64,000 nt of DNA from Paraburkholderia monticola (GTDB lineage: Bacteria; Pseudomonadota; Gammaproteobacteria; Burkholderiales; Burkholderiaceae): positions 62,001 to 126,000 of the forward strand of contig NZ_LRBG01000001.1 of the NCBI RefSeq assembly GCF_001580545.1. The letters run 5' to 3'. Shown one piece after another: positions 52,672 to 61,657 of the stretch. The translations under genes and the position numbers were made by a program. The first letter of the stretch is position 1. Each line of letters starts with the position of its first letter. The notes under the pieces are model-generated. The model worked only from the letters and a program-made list of their open reading frames with translations. It was not told where the DNA came from and made no database searches.

Positions 52672-53922
52672 CTAGTCACCTTGCTGCTCAAGCAGTGTGA
52701 TTCGTTCGACGAGGTCCATCACAAGATCGTCGGCCGCCTCATTCTTGACGTTATGCCTGGCATGAGGTTGCGGAAGGACAACAAGCGCTATTTCCGAAAC
52801 CGATAGGAACTGCGCATAGTTACTTTCTGTGGCGGCTTCTGCGACCAGACACGCCTCCCTTCCAAGATCGGACGCCAATCGGCCGCAGTCGCCGCAGACC
52901 ACGGCCCGCTTGCTGCCACACCGTTCGCCGGGAGCGTAGAAGGAGCGATCCGATAACAGAAACGCCCAATCGCCCTTGTTGGATTTACGCACTGTCTCCA
53001 GTTTCGTCCGGTCGCAGGCGGGGCATCGCCATGATTCGGTCACGGCGCTCCAATGCCGGCCGAAGGAGACCTTCGCGAGATAGCCAACGTCTTCAGGACG
53101 CGGTCCCACGCGCGGACGTTTATGCTTGACGCGTCGCCAGGCGCTCGCGTCCGGGGATGGTGGTCGCCGCTTGTCGCCCGTCAGCTCATAGAGCGCACCG
53201 GGAACGCGATATTGTCCCTGCAGGTACTCGGCTTGGCGGTAGACCGTCTCCGCGCGTTGCCCATAAGGCAGTTCCTGATACCAATGCGTGTTGGTCGCGG
53301 CGATGCCAGCGATGCGTTCAACAATTTTGAGCCGCAACGCGAACGTTTCCTCATTGGCTTGCCAGATACTTGCAGCCTCCTCCACATCGATCTCGTGCGG
53401 AACATTGGGTCGGGGCCGCACGAAACGCCTGATCTCCTGAGGTGAATAGGAGAAGTCCCTATGGGTACCCACTGCACCCTTGGCCTTCGGATCGGCAGCG
53501 TTGCAGTCGTCGCAGATGATCGCATTGTCGTACGCTGAAATCATCTGCGAAGCGCGTGTCGCAAAGCGCTTTGCAAACTCGTCAGCAACGATGGTCTTCT
53601 GCAATTTGCATTGACGCTCGAATTCGTCCTTGACAAGGTCTTTCATGTGATCGTGGTGCTCGACCAGCCGACACATCAGATGGCCGTTCGTGTTCAAGCG
53701 AACGATCTCTGGCTTGCCTCTTCCACAGGCGGGGCAGACCCAATCCGTGGGGGTACATGCCCACCCGAAAGTCATATCGACGCTTTCCGTTCCGAAACGG
53801 CCGGCCAGCTCTCGCGTCAGCGGCGACATCACGCCATCCAGCGCAATGGATCCGCTTGACACCCGCTCAAAAAAACGCTGCCTCGCCTCATCAGGCGAGA
53901 TGTCGAGATTCTCAAGGTCCAT
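52672..53922 (-). CDS. HNH-like zinc-binding nuclease candidate
   Basis: The 416-residue protein holds two zinc-ribbon/HNH-like modules. In the first, CPAC (63-66) and CDDC (137-140) flank HHDH (89-92), followed by Asn141, resembling an HNH (beta-beta-alpha metal) nuclease with a structural zinc. In the second, CPAC (300-303) and CGDC (343-346) occur without the HxDH segment, so this copy may be only structural. A helical linker (about 180-245) separates them. It is the first gene of a minus-strand pair with the 245-residue gene and divergent from the TrlF-type gene. Nuclease activity is inferred from motifs. Confidence 0.65.
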   Translation of the reverse strand: MDLENLDISPDEARQRFFERVSSGSIALDGVMSPLTRELAGRFGTESVDMTFGWACTPTDWVCPACGRGKPEIVRLNTNGHLMCRLVEHHDHMKDLVKDEFERQCKLQKTIVADEFAKRFATRASQMISAYDNAIICDDCNAADPKAKGAVGTHRDFSYSPQEIRRFVRPRPNVPHEIDVEEAASIWQANEETFALRLKIVERIAGIAATNTHWYQELPYGQRAETVYRQAEYLQGQYRVPGALYELTGDKRRPPSPDASAWRRVKHKRPRVGPRPEDVGYLAKVSFGRHWSAVTESWRCPACDRTKLETVRKSNKGDWAFLLSDRSFYAPGERCGSKRAVVCGDCGRLASDLGREACLVAEAATESNYAQFLSVSEIALVVLPQPHARHNVKNEAADDLVMDLVERITLLEQQGD

Positions 53923-54430
53923 TCGATTCCTTCGTCGCGTCAGTCCGCCGTCTTTGCAGCCCTCGAATCAGGCGATCTCGTTGAACCCAACACTCTGGGT
54001 TCCGGCGTCTGACCTTAAAGTGTTTGTCATCGTATTACGGCGGGACATGGAAGAACTTGAATGGCTTTGACGCTCCGAAACATTCAGAGACGGTCGGCAA
54101 GCAGTTACCGCGAGCATATCGAAACATGCACTGACGCCCGTAGTTAGCGATCTGAAATATGCAATTCGCATAGCAATCGAGCTGCCCCACTGGTCTTGCA
54201 CACTGATGACATTACTGACGGACTTTTCTCTCCGAAACGCTTCGTAGCCATCAGCCTGGCATCAAGTCGATCGCGACAAAGAATTCCACGAAGAGCGGCT
54301 GAGCCAGCTTGGGAAAATGGCTTATATTCTCTGCATTCCGATTCCAACTCCCACGCTTCAACTGCAATGAGATCGCACCGATGTCGTGCGACCCGGCGGA
54401 CACCGCCACAAGAAAACCACTGGGGACCGT
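53923..54430. other. Divergent region between the HNH-like and TrlF-type genes
   Basis: This 508-bp space must hold promoters for both directions. No gene is convincing: a GTG at 54386 in frame with the TrlF-type gene gives a 15-residue extension, and frames near 54200-54450 are low quality. Nothing else is identified. Confidence 0.4.
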
Positions 54431-57415
54431 ATGGCCGACGCATATGAGGTACAAAGCAAGCGAGGTTCGATCTGGCATCGCTGGGATCCACACATCCATA
54501 CCCCCGGCACCGCCCTAAACGACCAGTATGCCGGCGCTGATCCATGGGAAGCGTTTCTCGGCGCCATCGAGGCCTCGACCCCACCCATTCGCGCCCTCGG
54601 TATCACCGACTATTTTGGCATCGAGCGTTACGAACAGGTCGTTGACGAAAAGCGCCGCGGCCGTCTGCCTGGCGTGGGTCTGATTTTCCCCAACGTCGAG
54701 CTGCGCCTCGGCATCGAAACCGCAAAGGCGTCGGCCGTCAACATCCACCTTCTCTTCTCGCCGCAGGATACCGACCATGTCGAGCGCATCAAGCGCTTCC
54801 TCCTCGAGTTCGAGTTCTCCTACCTGGGCGAGTCCTATCGTTGCCAGCGTAACGACCTCATTCGTCTGGGCCGAGCCCACAAACCGGCACTGACCGACGA
54901 CGAAGCTGCACGATCCGAAGGCGCCAACCAGTTCAAGGTGAACTTCGATCAGCTCAAGCAGGCATTATCGAAAAACGAATGGATCAAGAAGAACACGCTG
55001 ATCGCGGTGGCCGGTGGTGAAAAAGACGGTACATCGGGTCTACGGGATGCCACGGCATCCTTCGCTGCACAGCGCAAAAACGTCGAGGGTCTGGCGCACA
55101 TCGTCTTCAGCGCCAATCCCAAGCAGATCCGGTTCTGGCTGGGTAAGGAATCTGCTTCGGTCAGCGAGCTCGAAAGCCAATACAACGGATGCAAACCCTG
55201 CCTGCACGGGTCGGATGCGCATTCGCTTGCCAAAGCAGGACAGCCCGATGGTGACCGCCGCTGCTGGATCAAGGGTGACCTGACGTTCGACTCGTTGCGG
55301 CAGACCTGCATCGAACCCGAAGAACGCGTTTTCATCGGCGCAGAGCCACCACGCGGCGCGCTGGACAGCCACACCATCAACGCCGTGTCCGTGACAAATG
55401 CGCCCTGGATTGCAAATGGCGCCGTTGATTTGAACGCGGGATTGGTTGCCGTGATCGGGGCGCGAGGCTCCGGCAAAACCGCGCTGGCCGATCTGATTGC
55501 GGCAGGCGGCCTCGCACTTTCCCCGCATCTGAACGAACGCTCCTTCATCCTTCGCGCCAAGCAATACCTTGGTGACAGTTACGCCGAATTGCAATGGGCA
55601 TCGGGCGAAAAGACCGGCAACGAACTCGCTCAAACCGACATGGAGGACTTGCTGGCCAGTCCCTATGTCCAGTACCTGTCGCAGCAGTTCGTGGATCAAC
55701 TTTGCTCGGCGGAAGGCCTGAACGACGCGCTGGTCATGGAGATCGAGCGCGTGATCTTCAATGCGCACCCCATGACAGATCGACAGGGTGCCGATTCCTT
55801 CAAGGAACTGCTGGACATTCGTCTGGAAGGCTCACGCCAGAAGCGCGAACGCCAACAAGGGGCGCTGACCAAGGCCTCCACAGACCTCACCGACGAGCGC
55901 GTCAGGAAGGACGGTCTCAAGGCGCTGGAGAAAGACAGGGACGAGAAGAAACGCGCGATCGAAAAGGACAAGACCGATCGCAAGTCGCTGGTCGCCAAGG
56001 GCAATGAGGAACGCGCGAAACGCCATGATCAGGTGTCGCTCGCCGTCGATGCCAAGCGACAACTTGTGGACCAGGCGAAGCGCCGGCATCAGGCACTACT
56101 GCATTTGCAGGAGGACGTGAGTGACTTCCGGCTGCGACAGGCACCGTCCCTACTGGCCGATCTGAAAGACGAGCGCGAACATGCCGGTCTCAGCGCCGCC
56201 GACTGGGAGGCCTTCAAACTCGACTACGTGGGCCCAGTGGACTCTCTGCTAACGGAGCGCATCAAACAGGCGAATCTTTCGATCGTTGCGCTACAAGGGC
56301 CCGCGAAAAACGATCCAGCGGTTCAGGAAAGTCCTGACCCGTCCATCGAACTCATTCCCGCACATGCGAGTCTCGCCGATCAGACGCTCTCCTTGCTTGA
56401 GCGAGAATTGGCTCGACTGCGTAAGCTGGTCGGCGTCGATGCACAGAACGCCAAACGCTTCACGACGTTGTCGGACAAGATTACCAAGGCAGAGGCCGCA
56501 TTGGCCAAGGTGGTCCAGCAGATCGAACGCGTTCAGGGAGCGGATGAACGCATTCGTGCACTGGTCAATGCGCGACGCACCGCGTATGCCGCCATTTTTG
56601 AGGCCATCGTCGAAGAAGAGAAAGAGCTTGCGGATCTGTACGCGCCGATCAAGACGCGTATCGATGAAGCCGAAGGTTCGTTGTCGAAACTGTCATTCTC
56701 GGTCCGTCGAATGGTCGACCTCGAAAAATGGGCGGCCAGAGGCGAGGGCCTGCTGGACTTGCGTACCAACGGCCCCTTCAAGGGACGCGGCGAACTGCTG
56801 CGATCGGCACACGCGGGGTTGATGGCGGCATGGGAGACGGGGGATGCAACGGAGGCCGCCACCGCCCTTTTCGACTTCGTCAAGGCCAAGGAAGCGGCGC
56901 TCAAGACGCATATGCCCGAGAATGCAGAGTTTCGCGCATGGGCGCGTAGCATATCGGACTGGCTGTACAGTACCGACCACATTACGGTCGGCTACGGTCT
57001 GCAATACGACGGCGTTGATATCGAACAGTTGTCGCCCGGAACCCGAGGCATCGTCCTGCTGTTGTTGTACCTCGCCATCGACGCGGAAGACGACCGACCG
57101 CTCATCATCGACCAGCCCGAAGAAAATCTTGACCCGCAATCCATCTTCCAAGAACTAGTGCATCGATTCCGCGACGCTAAGAAGCGACGCCAGATCATTA
57201 TCGTGACGCACAATGCCAACCTGGTCGTGAATACCGATGCGGATCAGGTGATCGTCGCTCAATGCGGACCACATAGGTCAGGTCAGTTGCCGGTCATTAC
57301 CTACGAGAGTGGCAGTCTCGAAAGCCCGCAGATCCGGCAGCATGTCTGCGACATCCTCGAAGGTGGCGAACGCGCGTTCAAGGAGCGTGCCAAGCGATTG
57401 CGGGTGTCCATCTGA
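54431..57415 (+). CDS. TrlF-type PHP phosphoesterase fused to an SMC/ABC-type ATPase
   Basis: The 994-residue protein has an N-terminal PHP-type metal phosphoesterase domain with HIH (21-23), Asp60, Glu90, His106 and HGSDAH (259-264), the usual metal ligands. It is followed by an ABC/SMC ATPase head with GARGSGKT (343-350), a coiled-coil insert (about 460-860) and the second half of the head: the LSPGTRGI signature-like motif, LIIDQPEENLD (891-901) and IIIVTHN (922-928). This is the TrlF family of AAA/ABC-like ATPases found in defence islands. DNA- or RNA-end processing after recognition is a plausible role. The start at 54431 is chosen by GGGG close upstream. All key residues are intact. Confidence 0.85.
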   Translation: MADAYEVQSKRGSIWHRWDPHIHTPGTALNDQYAGADPWEAFLGAIEASTPPIRALGITDYFGIERYEQVVDEKRRGRLPGVGLIFPNVELRLGIETAKASAVNIHLLFSPQDTDHVERIKRFLLEFEFSYLGESYRCQRNDLIRLGRAHKPALTDDEAARSEGANQFKVNFDQLKQALSKNEWIKKNTLIAVAGGEKDGTSGLRDATASFAAQRKNVEGLAHIVFSANPKQIRFWLGKESASVSELESQYNGCKPCLHGSDAHSLAKAGQPDGDRRCWIKGDLTFDSLRQTCIEPEERVFIGAEPPRGALDSHTINAVSVTNAPWIANGAVDLNAGLVAVIGARGSGKTALADLIAAGGLALSPHLNERSFILRAKQYLGDSYAELQWASGEKTGNELAQTDMEDLLASPYVQYLSQQFVDQLCSAEGLNDALVMEIERVIFNAHPMTDRQGADSFKELLDIRLEGSRQKRERQQGALTKASTDLTDERVRKDGLKALEKDRDEKKRAIEKDKTDRKSLVAKGNEERAKRHDQVSLAVDAKRQLVDQAKRRHQALLHLQEDVSDFRLRQAPSLLADLKDEREHAGLSAADWEAFKLDYVGPVDSLLTERIKQANLSIVALQGPAKNDPAVQESPDPSIELIPAHASLADQTLSLLERELARLRKLVGVDAQNAKRFTTLSDKITKAEAALAKVVQQIERVQGADERIRALVNARRTAYAAIFEAIVEEEKELADLYAPIKTRIDEAEGSLSKLSFSVRRMVDLEKWAARGEGLLDLRTNGPFKGRGELLRSAHAGLMAAWETGDATEAATALFDFVKAKEAALKTHMPENAEFRAWARSISDWLYSTDHITVGYGLQYDGVDIEQLSPGTRGIVLLLLYLAIDAEDDRPLIIDQPEENLDPQSIFQELVHRFRDAKKRRQIIIVTHNANLVVNTDADQVIVAQCGPHRSGQLPVITYESGSLESPQIRQHVCDILEGGERAFKERAKRLRVSI

Positions 57416-57877
57416 TTAGAACGACATCAGACACAACAGCATCCGGATAGATGTCTCGACATACGTACGCCTCTAGGAATCTCGGCGGATCGCTGATAGT
57501 GGAATCGCAATTCCGCGCCGTCGGGCAAGGTCGCAGCCGAATACGGATTAGCCCAGTCAGCTGTTCGCTTGCGACCGACATGCCGCCACTGCGACAACTA
57601 CGAATTCGTGACCTATCCGATGATCCCGTCGGCGAAGCTATGCCTGAAACGGACTTTTTCACTTGGAGATTGAAGGGGTGCGCCTATCCATCGCGAAACC
57701 AGCAGGCCCCCTAGCCCACTCTAAAATCTCAAGCCCCTTCCAGCCCATTGACCTCGTGCGACCGTCATCTCAACGACTGGCCAGTAGCCCTGCGGGCAAG
57801 CAACTCGGTGCGACAAGCACCACCGATACCGGGTTCACGATACTCAAGACGATCCGAATGTCATCAAACATCTCAAG
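57416..57877. other. Non-coding gap between the TrlF-type and SIR2 genes
   Basis: These 462 bp have small frames but none with good codon pattern or ribosome site. The SIR2 gene probably has its own promoter here; none is clear enough to name. Confidence 0.35.
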
Positions 57878-60800
57878 ATGAACAACGAAGCAAACAATTC
57901 AATCGAAGACCTGCCGGATTACGCCGCCTTGAAGAAGTTCGCGTCGGCACTGTGGCAACTTGACAATGCATTCCACGGCGCGGCCGTTATGGTTGGCGCC
58001 GGCTTCAGCCGGGGCGCCGCGACGACAGGGGATGCTGACAAGAAACTCTCGCTCTGGGGCGACTTTTCGAGACTTCTGGCCGGCGAACTCAAAGAGAGCG
58101 CCGCCATGGATCCCCTCCGTCTCGCGGAAGTGTATTCCGCCTACTTCGGAAAGCAGAACCTGTACGACCTCATCACGAAGGAAATCAACGATCTTGGGTG
58201 GACGCCAGGCCCACTCTACAAGTCCCTTCTTGAGCTGCCGTGGTCCGAGGTATTGACGACCAACTGGGACACATTGCTCGAACGCGCGGCGCAAGACGTA
58301 CATACACAGGTCTACAGTGTCGTTCGTCGTCAGGAGGAGCTTTCGAGTGCGCGCTCACCCCGGATAGTGAAACTGCATGGCACGGTCAACATCACCGACG
58401 AGCTGGTGTTCACGCAGGAGGACTACCGGAGGTACCCCGAGCGATCTGCAACCTTCGTCAACTTCGCGCGTCAAGTGTTTGTCGAGAACGAGTTGTGCCT
58501 GCTCGGATTCTCGGGTGATGACCCAAACTTTCTGCAATGGGCAGGATGGGTACGCGACCAGCTGACAACACATGTACGTCGCATATACCTTGCAGGACCG
58601 CTGAGGCTTACTTCAGCAAAGCGCAAATATCTGGAGTCCATCAAAATTGCGCCCATCGACCTTGCGGAGCTCGTTGATGATTACGACGACCGGGACATCC
58701 AGCATGTCAAGGCAACTGAACTGTTCCTAGACGCATTAAAGCGACTGAAACCGAAAGCCACGTGGGAGTGGGAGCCGAGCAAGCTTCGCCGGACCGGGCT
58801 GACTGCAGACGATGCGTCACGTGCCGTTCGCGACGCCGAGTACGGAGCGTCGTTGCTAAAACAGCAACTTCCCACACTTGAGGCAGATCGCAAGTCCTAT
58901 CCCGGATGGCTGGTATGCCCGTCATCTGTGCGTTCCCAGATCGGGTCGCAAATCATTGACCCTTTTCCAAACATACACAACATCGCGAAGCTCAAGGCCG
59001 ACGACAGGGCGAGGCTTCTGTATGAAATCGCATGGCGTCGCAGTGTGACATTCGAGGTCATCTTGCCTTGGCTCGTTAGAGAGCTGCTCAAGGTATGTGA
59101 CCCAGCCGAACCAAACGCGCTGACGATAAGGCAGCAAATGGAGATCGCCCTCAAGCTGCTGAAAGATACGCGTTGGCATGAAGGCGAAGAATCGATGGCG
59201 ACGGAAGAAAAAACCACTGCAATCTTGCAGGCCAACGCAAAGCACTGGCCGGAGATCACATTGGAGCTCAGCTTCCATCGCGCAATCGCTGCCCGCGATC
59301 GCCTTGACTACGCCTCAGTCGAAAAATTTGCTGACGAAATTGCTGCAACAGACCCCGTATGGAAAATGAGAAAGGCTTCGCTCCTGGCCGACGTCGATCG
59401 ATTTGAGGAGGGAGAACAGCTACTCGCCGAATCCTATAGTGAATTGCTGTCTCGTCATAGGAACGACAAGAACTCCATCTATGTATTCTCGCGACTGGCA
59501 TGGGCTCACTGGCTCCTTCGCGGAACCCAGATGTTAAAGAGCAGCATCCCGTTCGAGCGTTTTCCATCGATTTACAACGATGCAAAGTGTAGTCCTGCAG
59601 ACGTCGTTGATAACATAAAGGAACGAATCGCCAAAGAGCTTGATGAGCAAAACGAGAGAAACCAAATAGACGCGGCATTCGAGGCCGGCATGTTCAGGGG
59701 TAATTCGGGAGCCGTTACGATTAATCGGGACCTTCACCCCCTGCTTCTGCTTGAAGGCGTGTCGCTTAGCGCTGGTATGCCGCTGCGGTGGAATGGCATC
59801 GGATTTCTGGCTGACCCTGCGTCAACGATGACGCGCCTTGACGACCTCGAAGATATTTACAGAATCCCGCTTTCGATCCGCGCTGCGAACAGCGATACGT
59901 CGGATTCGCTAAAGAGAACCTTCTCTCGTATCCGAATGGCCTGCATCACCTCGACAGAAGCAGAGCAGCTCCGACGTCAGTGCATACAGGCTGTGCGATA
60001 TTGGGTTAGCAAGGTAACGAAGCGGGGTGGGACAAATTCCATCTCGCGCTTGCGCGTACTTGTCGAAGTTCTGGCACGCGTATCAATTCGGGCGACGCCC
60101 ACCGACGCCATGGAGATATTCCGGCTAGCCATGGAGCTCGGCAAGACAAAAGAACTGCGCCACCACTGGCTATTCGACGTATTGGAGCATCTGGTTGAAT
60201 ATACTCTGGGCAGCGTTCCTGCTGAACGACACCGGGACCTGTTGCTGGACGCCCTACTTTTCCCGCTTCACGCCGAGATCGATGGCCCGTCATTCAAAGA
60301 ATGGCCCAATCCCGTTATCACCTTTCCCGGGAAAAGAACCTCCAATGCGGCGCTTGACAGGCGGATCGATGAAATCATCGAGCGTATCGCCCCCTGCTCC
60401 GTGGCAAGCCACCCCGCGTTAGAGCGACTCCTGCCTCTGGTCGAGCACAATTTTCTTTCGGAAGCAGAGTTACAGAAAATTGCCGGTTCAATCTGGGCAG
60501 GTGGCGCAGAAGCTGAGTCCCTACCGACGACCGGCCTTTCTCTATACGTCTTGCTAAAGTTGCCATCACCGAACCCGGACGTTACCGGGGCACGCATCAG
60601 ACACGCTCTCTTCGGAATTACCGACGATAGATTGTTTGAGCCTGCGCTGCTCGCAGCAATTGCAAATGCGGCAATCGACAAAGCCGTACGGGAACGTCCC
60701 ACTGCAAAGCAGGCAATGGCGTATTTCGACAAGCTCGTTCAGTGGCGCCCCGAACCCGTAACCAGCGACGAGTTGGGGCTTGCCAGCCGTGACAGGAAAC

Positions 60801-61444
60801 AGCGCGGCGTTCTCATTGGCCAGGTGCTATCGCGCTCCATCGTACCGGCTCTCGACAGCAACGCCCTGAGCGAGGAGCGCTTCGAACGCCTTTACTCATT
60901 CTACTCAGAGGTCGGAGCATTTTCGGCCCTGATCGGGCTTACATACTTTTATCAATGCGCGGCGAATCTGAAAGAGAAAATCGAGGCCGAAATCCGGCAC
61001 GGACTTCACGACCGCGAGGCCAATGTTGTCGCCTATGCCTCACATGCTCTTCTGACGTGGCGAGAAATTGCCGGACCAGACAGCTGCACGAATCTGGTTC
61101 GCCATATGATCTACGTGCTCGCCTCCGGCAGGTCCGCCGGTTTGGCCGCACTACTGTGGACCGCGCGACAGATGCACAACAACGGTTGGCTCGACACGCA
61201 AGAGATAGCGGTTTTGACTGACAGCATCCCTGTGCTGTTTGAGGAGAGGGACTATGCCAGCATACAGTATGGGAGCCGTGAAGCGGTTAGCGCATCGTCC
61301 GTTCGCGCCGCGTGTGTCCGACTGGCGCGGGATATCTTAAAGCGAAGCGAGAAGCCCAACGACGGCCTTCTCAAAATTCTGGAATCCGCGCGAGACGATC
61401 CTCTGCCCGAGGTGCGATTCGCAGAGTCTAACGACGACGATTGA
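57878..61444 (+). CDS. Large SIR2-domain protein
   Basis: The 1188-residue protein begins with a SIR2 domain (about 30-290): GAGFSRG (40-46), TTNWD (127-131, Asn129 and Asp131), LHG with the catalytic His167, and GFSGDDPNF (210-218). SIR2 domains of this kind hydrolyse NAD+ in abortive-infection systems such as DSR and Thoeris. The remaining 900 residues are predicted helical with repeat-like packing and may sense phage or control the NADase; I do not recognise a named domain. No transmembrane segment is seen. It lies after the TrlF-type gene and before the PD-(D/E)XK gene in the same direction. Function in defence is an inference. Confidence 0.85.
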   Translation: MNNEANNSIEDLPDYAALKKFASALWQLDNAFHGAAVMVGAGFSRGAATTGDADKKLSLWGDFSRLLAGELKESAAMDPLRLAEVYSAYFGKQNLYDLITKEINDLGWTPGPLYKSLLELPWSEVLTTNWDTLLERAAQDVHTQVYSVVRRQEELSSARSPRIVKLHGTVNITDELVFTQEDYRRYPERSATFVNFARQVFVENELCLLGFSGDDPNFLQWAGWVRDQLTTHVRRIYLAGPLRLTSAKRKYLESIKIAPIDLAELVDDYDDRDIQHVKATELFLDALKRLKPKATWEWEPSKLRRTGLTADDASRAVRDAEYGASLLKQQLPTLEADRKSYPGWLVCPSSVRSQIGSQIIDPFPNIHNIAKLKADDRARLLYEIAWRRSVTFEVILPWLVRELLKVCDPAEPNALTIRQQMEIALKLLKDTRWHEGEESMATEEKTTAILQANAKHWPEITLELSFHRAIAARDRLDYASVEKFADEIAATDPVWKMRKASLLADVDRFEEGEQLLAESYSELLSRHRNDKNSIYVFSRLAWAHWLLRGTQMLKSSIPFERFPSIYNDAKCSPADVVDNIKERIAKELDEQNERNQIDAAFEAGMFRGNSGAVTINRDLHPLLLLEGVSLSAGMPLRWNGIGFLADPASTMTRLDDLEDIYRIPLSIRAANSDTSDSLKRTFSRIRMACITSTEAEQLRRQCIQAVRYWVSKVTKRGGTNSISRLRVLVEVLARVSIRATPTDAMEIFRLAMELGKTKELRHHWLFDVLEHLVEYTLGSVPAERHRDLLLDALLFPLHAEIDGPSFKEWPNPVITFPGKRTSNAALDRRIDEIIERIAPCSVASHPALERLLPLVEHNFLSEAELQKIAGSIWAGGAEAESLPTTGLSLYVLLKLPSPNPDVTGARIRHALFGITDDRLFEPALLAAIANAAIDKAVRERPTAKQAMAYFDKLVQWRPEPVTSDELGLASRDRKQRGVLIGQVLSRSIVPALDSNALSEERFERLYSFYSEVGAFSALIGLTYFYQCAANLKEKIEAEIRHGLHDREANVVAYASHALLTWREIAGPDSCTNLVRHMIYVLASGRSAGLAALLWTARQMHNNGWLDTQEIAVLTDSIPVLFEERDYASIQYGSREAVSASSVRAACVRLARDILKRSEKPNDGLLKILESARDDPLPEVRFAESNDDD

Positions 61445-61657
61445 CAAAACACTTCAGAAGTGTGAGCCGGGGAGGCACAGTAGCACGAGCAACGTCAAAT
61501 CCTGGCGTGTGATTTCGGGTCAGTCGGTCATGCTGTTGTTCGCGCAGTATCCGGCTCGATAAGTGGCGAAACCTGTATAGTTCGGCGCAACAGACGATGT
61601 GCATGGGCAGCCTCCTGGGACTTGAAGACGCACGCTTGTCTTTCCAACAACCTGAAT

